DNA from: JAEUIX01 sp046156035
GTDB lineage: Bacteria > Planctomycetota > Phycisphaerae > Phycisphaerales > UBA1924
DNA length: 64,000 nt
Reading direction: 5' to 3'
NCBI GenBank assembly: GCA_046156035.1
Contig: JBJXEW010000028.1
Coordinates: forward strand, 1 to 64,000
Shown: positions 59,565 through 64,000 of the stretch, in pieces
Layout: every line of letters starts with the position of its first letter
Numbering within the stretch: position 1 is the stretch's first letter
The notes under the pieces: model-generated
The model's database searches: none
What the model saw: the letters and a program-made list of their open reading frames with translations, nothing else
Told to the model about the DNA's origin: nothing
Made by a program: the position numbers and the translations under genes

Positions 59565-62471
59565 TCAAGGCACCGCGACCGAGTTGGTGAGCCGCTCGGT
59601 CCCCTCGGCATCAGAAACGCTGATGCGCACGCGCTTGCCAGCCAGTGCCCGGGCCGCCCCGGGGAAGCCGAACCGGCGAACGGCCGTCTCGCCCGGGGCC
59701 AGATTGCTGATGGGTTGCCTCTGCGCGGCCTGACCCGGCGCGGCGGCATCCACCTGGAGCGTGCGCGATGAGGTGCCGGAGTTCGTGGCCGTGGCGATCA
59801 CGATCACGTCCGGCCCGGCGGGGCCGGGGCCGAGGATGGCGGTGGTTGAGACATCAAGGTCTTTCAGACCGATCATGATGGGTGCGGAAAGGCGCAGGGG
59901 CGGGTAGGGCCGGTCGGCGCTCAATCGCACGATGGCGTTCATGAGGTGCGGGCCGGCCTCCTCTGAGGCGCTGAAGGAGAACGCGAAGGGAAGGCGCTGG
60001 GTCTGGCCGGGCGAGATCGAGAAGGGCATGGCCGATGAGGGCGTGAATCGCCAGCCGCGGGCAGCGCTCGCGCCGCGTGATGTGCCCGGTGGCACCATCA
60101 GCACGTCGCCGGAGATGCGGACGGGCCAGGGGTTGGTGAGCGTGAGCGTGCGCTCGTGCTCGGCCGCGACAGAGGGCACAAACTCGGGCTCGACCTTGAA
60201 CCCCTGGACGAAGAGGGCGAGGTTGGGGTCGATGCCCTCGATGAACACCGGGGTGGATTCGGCCGCGATGCGGTACATGCCGGCGCCGTCCCCCGGCGTG
60301 AGCGGGCGCACGTTGCCGAAGAGGTCCACGGCGTGGACCTTGCCCAAGCCGAGGTACGCCGAGACCACGGCGCTGGCCGGATCGGCCGATTCGTTCCACA
60401 GGGCGAGAGCCCCCGACTGGACACCCGCCGTGCCGTCTGTGCCGGAGGTGGCCGTGTCAGACAGGATGTAGCAACGCACGCCTGAAGGGGCGGGCAACTC
60501 TCCGACGACCTTGCGGGGTGCCAGGTGTGCCACGAGCGTTCGCCAGACCGCCGCGGTGGGTTCGGGCAGGGGGACGCCTCTGCCGGCCGCGTCGGCACCC
60601 GTGTGCCAGGGGTCGGTCAGTTGCAGGCGTGCGGGCTGGCGGCCGAGGGTGGTGTCGGCGCCGTCGCCCAGCGCGGCCCACAGGGTGATGGCGCGGCGGG
60701 CCAGGTCGTTGGCGGCGGCGCGTCGTCCGAAGAGGTCGGGCTGGGCGTGCTCAACCTCCACGGTGAGGCGGCCGGTCGCGACCGATGACGACAGGGTTTC
60801 GGCACGCCAACGTGCCACCGCATCGGGAATGGCGGCAACCTGATACTCGCGTGGCAGGGCGAGAATGAGCGTGTCGATGCCCGCCCTCATGCCCGCGTCG
60901 GGCCAGGGCCACTCGGCGCGCCACGGCACGCTGAGCATCGGGCCGGGAACGAGTTTGGCCAGCACTTCGCGGAAGGGGGCCACGCGCTGCCCCAGCAGCG
61001 GGCTGAGCAGGTGGTCGCGCTGGCCTGCCGAGCCGATCTGCCACTGGTTGATGCGCTGCCCGTACTGGTCGAGGATGTCAAGCAGAGCGGGGAGCCATTC
61101 CTTGCGATCCAGCGCGACGAGGGCGAGCGGGTCGCCCGGGTCGATCCGCAGCCGCTGGGCGAGTTCGGGCGAGACCGACGAAAGCCAGAGACAGACCGAC
61201 ACCGAGTCTCGCAAAAGGCCGTCGATCAGCGTTCTGAAGGCGGCCCGTTGGTTCACGTGCGCCACCTCACGCTCGCCGGCACTCCAGAGGGGGATGGTCG
61301 CTGCGCCCATGCCCAGGGAGCGGACCCAGACGCCGGCCTGCGCGTACTGGGCCGGGTGCAGCGCGCTGAACGCCAGAGAGAACCGTTCGGCCTGCCCGTG
61401 CGACGGGCGCGGCATGCCCAGGTCCTCGGGCCGGTGCGGCCGCATCCACAGGACCGCGGTCTCGTGGGTGCCGATGAGCATCTCGTCGGCGTACAAGGCC
61501 ATCTGGGCGTGGTACCACCCCGGGCGCGGCAGTTCGGGCGACCACGAGAACTGCCCGCCGCCCGCCGGCAGTTTGCGACTCTCGCGAGCCAGAGGCTGGT
61601 CGTCGATGTCCTTGAGCGTGAGCACGGCCGACATGGGTTCGCCGGTCAGGTCGCGCACGATGGCGGTGAGCAGCGGGGCCTGCGGCGGGTTCTCGCTGAT
61701 CGTCAGGCCCTGGCCCGAGGCGGGTTCGAGCGAGACCTTGGGCGCCTGGAAAACGCCCACGTCGTCAAACGATGCCGCCCCCGCGAAGTCCTGCTTCCAG
61801 ACGTGCTGAGGGCCGGCGATCGACGCCGGCAGGAACTGCTCAGGTTGCAGCAGCAGCAGTTCAATCTGGATGAACGCCGCGTCGGTGTACAGGCCGGGAA
61901 GGGAGACCGTCACCGGCGTCCACGCTTGGGCGGCCGGAAGGGTGAGCACCAGCGTGCTGCGGCGCAGCGTGCCGTTGATCGGGCTGCCCCTGCCATCAAG
62001 GAACTGAGCGCTCACTGCCGCCCGCGCGTGAACCAGGCCGTCGGTGCGCACGTGCGCGGAGACAACGTAATCCGCACCCGCGAACACCGGCAGGGTGGAT
62101 CCGCCCAGGCGCAGGGCCGTGCTGCCGCCGCGCGTGGGAAGGCGGATGGAGACCCGCCCGTTGCGAGCACGCGTGTGGTCGTATGCGGCCTGGTTGTTGG
62201 CGGGATAACCGGGGCGCTCGCGTGCGGGCGGGTTGGTCTGGGCACGGAACCAGCCGCGCGGCACCGGCTCGGGGTTGAACGTGGGAGAGGTGGGGTCGGC
62301 CCGCTCCTCGAAGTCGAAGAACCGGACCACGCGCCCCGCGGCATCGGGCCGGGTGATGGCTTGGTCTGGCTGCCCCGGGGCCGGGGCCGTGAGGGGCGGT
62401 TGGGCCGTGGCGCTGCCGACCAAGCCTCCGAAGACCAGCAACAAGCGCGCGATGACAGCCCGGTGAGACAC
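59565..62471 (-). CDS. Large secreted protein with glycosidase-like architecture
   Basis: About 968 residues with signal peptide (VIARLLLVFGGLVGSATAQ) from a GTG start 50 bases after the HD-GYP stop. The N-terminal 250 residues (FFDFEERADPTSPTFNPEPVPRGWFRAQ, VSIRLPTRGGSTALRLGG) resemble a carbohydrate-binding jelly roll. The middle (WVRSLGMGAATIPLWSAGEREVAHVNQRAAFRTLIDGLLRDSVSVCLWLSS ... RINQWQIGSAGQ) looks like a TIM-barrel glycoside hydrolase, though WQIGS replaces the WQIGNE catalytic segment of clan A enzymes. The C-terminus (VIATATNSGTSSRTLQVDAAAPG) is like an NEW3/NPCBM-associated beta domain. The family is not named with certainty, and activity is unproven. Confidence 0.7.
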   Translation of the reverse strand: MSHRAVIARLLLVFGGLVGSATAQPPLTAPAPGQPDQAITRPDAAGRVVRFFDFEERADPTSPTFNPEPVPRGWFRAQTNPPARERPGYPANNQAAYDHTRARNGRVSIRLPTRGGSTALRLGGSTLPVFAGADYVVSAHVRTDGLVHARAAVSAQFLDGRGSPINGTLRRSTLVLTLPAAQAWTPVTVSLPGLYTDAAFIQIELLLLQPEQFLPASIAGPQHVWKQDFAGAASFDDVGVFQAPKVSLEPASGQGLTISENPPQAPLLTAIVRDLTGEPMSAVLTLKDIDDQPLARESRKLPAGGGQFSWSPELPRPGWYHAQMALYADEMLIGTHETAVLWMRPHRPEDLGMPRPSHGQAERFSLAFSALHPAQYAQAGVWVRSLGMGAATIPLWSAGEREVAHVNQRAAFRTLIDGLLRDSVSVCLWLSSVSPELAQRLRIDPGDPLALVALDRKEWLPALLDILDQYGQRINQWQIGSAGQRDHLLSPLLGQRVAPFREVLAKLVPGPMLSVPWRAEWPWPDAGMRAGIDTLILALPREYQVAAIPDAVARWRAETLSSSVATGRLTVEVEHAQPDLFGRRAAANDLARRAITLWAALGDGADTTLGRQPARLQLTDPWHTGADAAGRGVPLPEPTAAVWRTLVAHLAPRKVVGELPAPSGVRCYILSDTATSGTDGTAGVQSGALALWNESADPASAVVSAYLGLGKVHAVDLFGNVRPLTPGDGAGMYRIAAESTPVFIEGIDPNLALFVQGFKVEPEFVPSVAAEHERTLTLTNPWPVRISGDVLMVPPGTSRGASAARGWRFTPSSAMPFSISPGQTQRLPFAFSFSASEEAGPHLMNAIVRLSADRPYPPLRLSAPIMIGLKDLDVSTTAILGPGPAGPDVIVIATATNSGTSSRTLQVDAAAPGQAAQRQPISNLAPGETAVRRFGFPGAARALAGKRVRISVSDAEGTERLTNSVAVP

Positions 62472-62521
62472 CCGGGTCTTATCGGCCGTTTGGGCCGCAG
62501 GGCTTGGCACTGTGCCCTGCC

Positions 62522-63832
62522 TCAGGCCGCCGCGGCTGTCGGTTTGAACGCGAACCGCGGGGGTTGGAGTACGCGGAGGTCGAACTCGGTGGGTTCGCCC
62601 GCCTCGAACAGGTCCGTCGCCACGCTCTGCCCCTCCGCCCAGGCCACCCACAGGTCGCGTCGGAGCCGGAGATCGATCTCCGGGCCGACCTGCTCGTCTG
62701 CGCGGCCGCCGACGCCCACCGTGCGGAAGACGGGGCGGACGCAGGGGCGGCAGGGCCGCAGCGGGTGGTGCTGGGAGACGACGCAGGTGATGCCGGTGTT
62801 GAGTTGAACGATCGTGCCCGGGCAGAAGGCGGGAACGACGTGCAGCAGGGCCTTGAACACAATGGGGTCGATGCCGCGCCGGCGTGATTCGAGCAGCAGC
62901 CGCTTGAGCACACGCACCACGGGCCAGCGCGTGCCGGTGCGTGCGCCGCGCATCTCTTCGTCGGCCGGGCCGACGCAGGTTTCCGGGCTGCTGACCCGGG
63001 CACGGAAGCGGTCGTAGAGGTCGGCGACCGCGATGACCCGTGCGAAGACGTGGATTTCTGCTCCGGCGAGCGGGCGGGCGGATGATGGCGTGCCGGGGCG
63101 GGCGACTTCCGGATAGCCACGCCCATCAAAGCGTTGGTGGTGTTGCAGCACGGCGCTGGACGCGGTGGCATCGACGCTGCCGTGGACGCGCTCGTAGCCC
63201 AGACGCACGTGCTCCTGCCAGGCGGGGTCGGCCTCATCGCCGGTCTGGGTGTAGCGGTCGATCACGGCCCGGGGCAGGTCGAGCACGCCGCAATCATGCA
63301 GGAGCGCGCCGATGCCCAGGTTCTCGACGTTGCGTGCGGAGTTGGGCGAAAGGCGGGCCCGCTGCTGGATGAAGTAACCGTCCAGTTTCAGGCCCAGCAG
63401 CAGGCTGAGAAAGCAGACGTTGCTCGAATGCGCCACCAGCGGCGCGTTGCGACCGACAATGTCGCGCACCAGCACTTGGCTTGCCGGCTGCTCGGAGAGT
63501 TTCTGGATCAGGCCGCGGATGGCGCGGGCGTAGTCCTTGAAGGCCAGGTCTGCGCCCGCACGGCGCGCCACCGGATCGAGGGCCTCGCCCAGGGTCGCCG
63601 CCAGCGCGGCGTGCTGCGAGATGACCGCCGGGTTGATGTACTTGAGCACCGACTCCAGACCGGGGTAGGCGATCCACACGAGCGGCACGCCCAGGTCGTC
63701 CAGGCGCTCGATGGACGGGCGATCCAGCACGAAGCCCGGGCGCAGCAGCACGTGCCCGGGGTGCTCGGGGTGATCGACGGCGAGGGCGAGGGCCATGCCG
63801 GGTCGGGCGCTGTGGATCGGGACGCTCAGCAT
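62522..63832 (-). CDS. HD-GYP domain protein, probable c-di-GMP phosphodiesterase
   Basis: A 436-residue protein. An N-terminal part (1-115) of unknown type precedes an HD-GYP domain: H135 (APLVAHSSNV), H179-D180 (GALLHDCGV), H208 (QEHVRLGYERV), H231-H232 with HHQRFDGRGYP, ending in GYP (239-241). These are the metal ligands and signature that hydrolyse cyclic di-GMP to GMP. A C-terminal PilZ-like or beta segment (PGTIVQLNTGITCVVSQ) follows. The ATG overlaps the TGA of an upstream frame (TGATG), and the secreted-protein gene lies downstream, so three genes may form one operon. The flagellar block suggests a possible role in motility control. Confidence 0.92.
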   Translation of the reverse strand: MLSVPIHSARPGMALALAVDHPEHPGHVLLRPGFVLDRPSIERLDDLGVPLVWIAYPGLESVLKYINPAVISQHAALAATLGEALDPVARRAGADLAFKDYARAIRGLIQKLSEQPASQVLVRDIVGRNAPLVAHSSNVCFLSLLLGLKLDGYFIQQRARLSPNSARNVENLGIGALLHDCGVLDLPRAVIDRYTQTGDEADPAWQEHVRLGYERVHGSVDATASSAVLQHHQRFDGRGYPEVARPGTPSSARPLAGAEIHVFARVIAVADLYDRFRARVSSPETCVGPADEEMRGARTGTRWPVVRVLKRLLLESRRRGIDPIVFKALLHVVPAFCPGTIVQLNTGITCVVSQHHPLRPCRPCVRPVFRTVGVGGRADEQVGPEIDLRLRRDLWVAWAEGQSVATDLFEAGEPTEFDLRVLQPPRFAFKPTAAAA

Positions 63833-63999
63833 CAGGTGGACCAGCCGTGGGTGTTGTGTTCATCGGAGCGGGCCACGTCCGCGAACGGGCGCACATCGCT
63901 TGGCAGGTCCGAGAAGACGGCGGCGCGACGCGCACACGGCGCATCCCGCACGGCCCGCAGGTGTTCAGCGCGGCAGGAACGAGACTTTTTCCGGCACAC
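63832..63999 (-). CDS. C-terminal end of an unidentified gene coupled to the HD-GYP gene
   Basis: An open minus-strand frame enters from the right edge and ends in TGA that shares its A with the HD-GYP start codon (TGATG). It reads CRKKSRSCRAEHLRAV ... FSDLPSDVRPFADVARSDEHNTHGWST. Such an overlap is typical of translational coupling, and the polar, Cys-containing tail has no recognised motif. Only about 55 codons are visible, so the protein cannot be named. Confidence 0.4.
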   Translation of the reverse strand: MCRKKSRSCRAEHLRAVRDAPCARRAAVFSDLPSDVRPFADVARSDEHNTHGWST

Positions 64000-64000
64000 G

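Overview
The window is a G+C-rich chromosome segment, most likely from a motile planctomycete close to the Phycisphaerae. Three features suggest this: secreted proteins ending in a PTPG / hydrophobic / poly-Arg sorting tail, a FlgI-like domain joined to HEAT-type repeats, and palindromic repeats between and inside genes. LpxB shows lipid A synthesis. There is no rRNA, CRISPR array or intact insertion sequence. The only confident RNA gene is tRNA-Ile(GAU) at 41.2 kb.

0-9.3 kb: the start of a hexose-6-phosphate mutarotase gene (cut by the window edge), moaA, smc and a FlgI/HEAT protein on the minus strand. Then dcd and a 23S-IVP-type four-helix-bundle gene bracketed by inverted repeats. 9.3-18 kb: B12-dependent ribonucleotide reductase (nrdJ) with an in-frame palindrome and an 11-G run, a strongly foldable intergenic segment, three genes for exported proteins with the same sorting tail, each followed by a hairpin terminator, and ffh.

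18-33 kb: a flagellar block. A sigma-54-type response regulator precedes flgB-flgC-fliE-fliF-fliG-fliH-fliI-fliJ, a MotE-like coiled-coil protein, fliK, flgD, a small flagellar-operon protein, flgE and fliL. It encodes the rod, MS ring, rotor, export ATPase and hook, but not the export gate, flagellin or stator. An oligopeptide-type binding protein and one permease follow directly (33-36 kb).

36-45.5 kb: an NCS1 nucleobase permease with an AGXT2-like aminotransferase, a GAF/SpoIIE phosphatase, tRNA-Ile, a FkbM methyltransferase, a DUF4097-like repeat protein and an M14 carboxypeptidase. 45.5-48.1 kb is an accessory pocket at the 3' end of asnS: a HepT/MntA toxin-antitoxin pair, a uracil-DNA-glycosylase-like gene, a duplicated asnS 3' fragment and a zeta-toxin-like P-loop kinase.

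48.1-64 kb is mostly housekeeping and envelope metabolism: asnS, an acyltransferase-3 membrane protein, lysA, a Gfo/Idh/MocA oxidoreductase, an aldo/keto reductase, lpxB, ispF, a lipoprotein, a mannose-6-phosphate isomerase, ychF, small proteins, a large secreted glycosidase-like protein, an HD-GYP phosphodiesterase and the end of an unidentified coupled gene.

The most unusual material is the asnS-3'-end duplication with its cargo, the palindromic repeats that invade reading frames (nrdJ, asnS, the M14 peptidase), the foldable element after nrdJ, and seven tandem octamers between fliI and fliJ that each carry a TGATG stop/start overlap.
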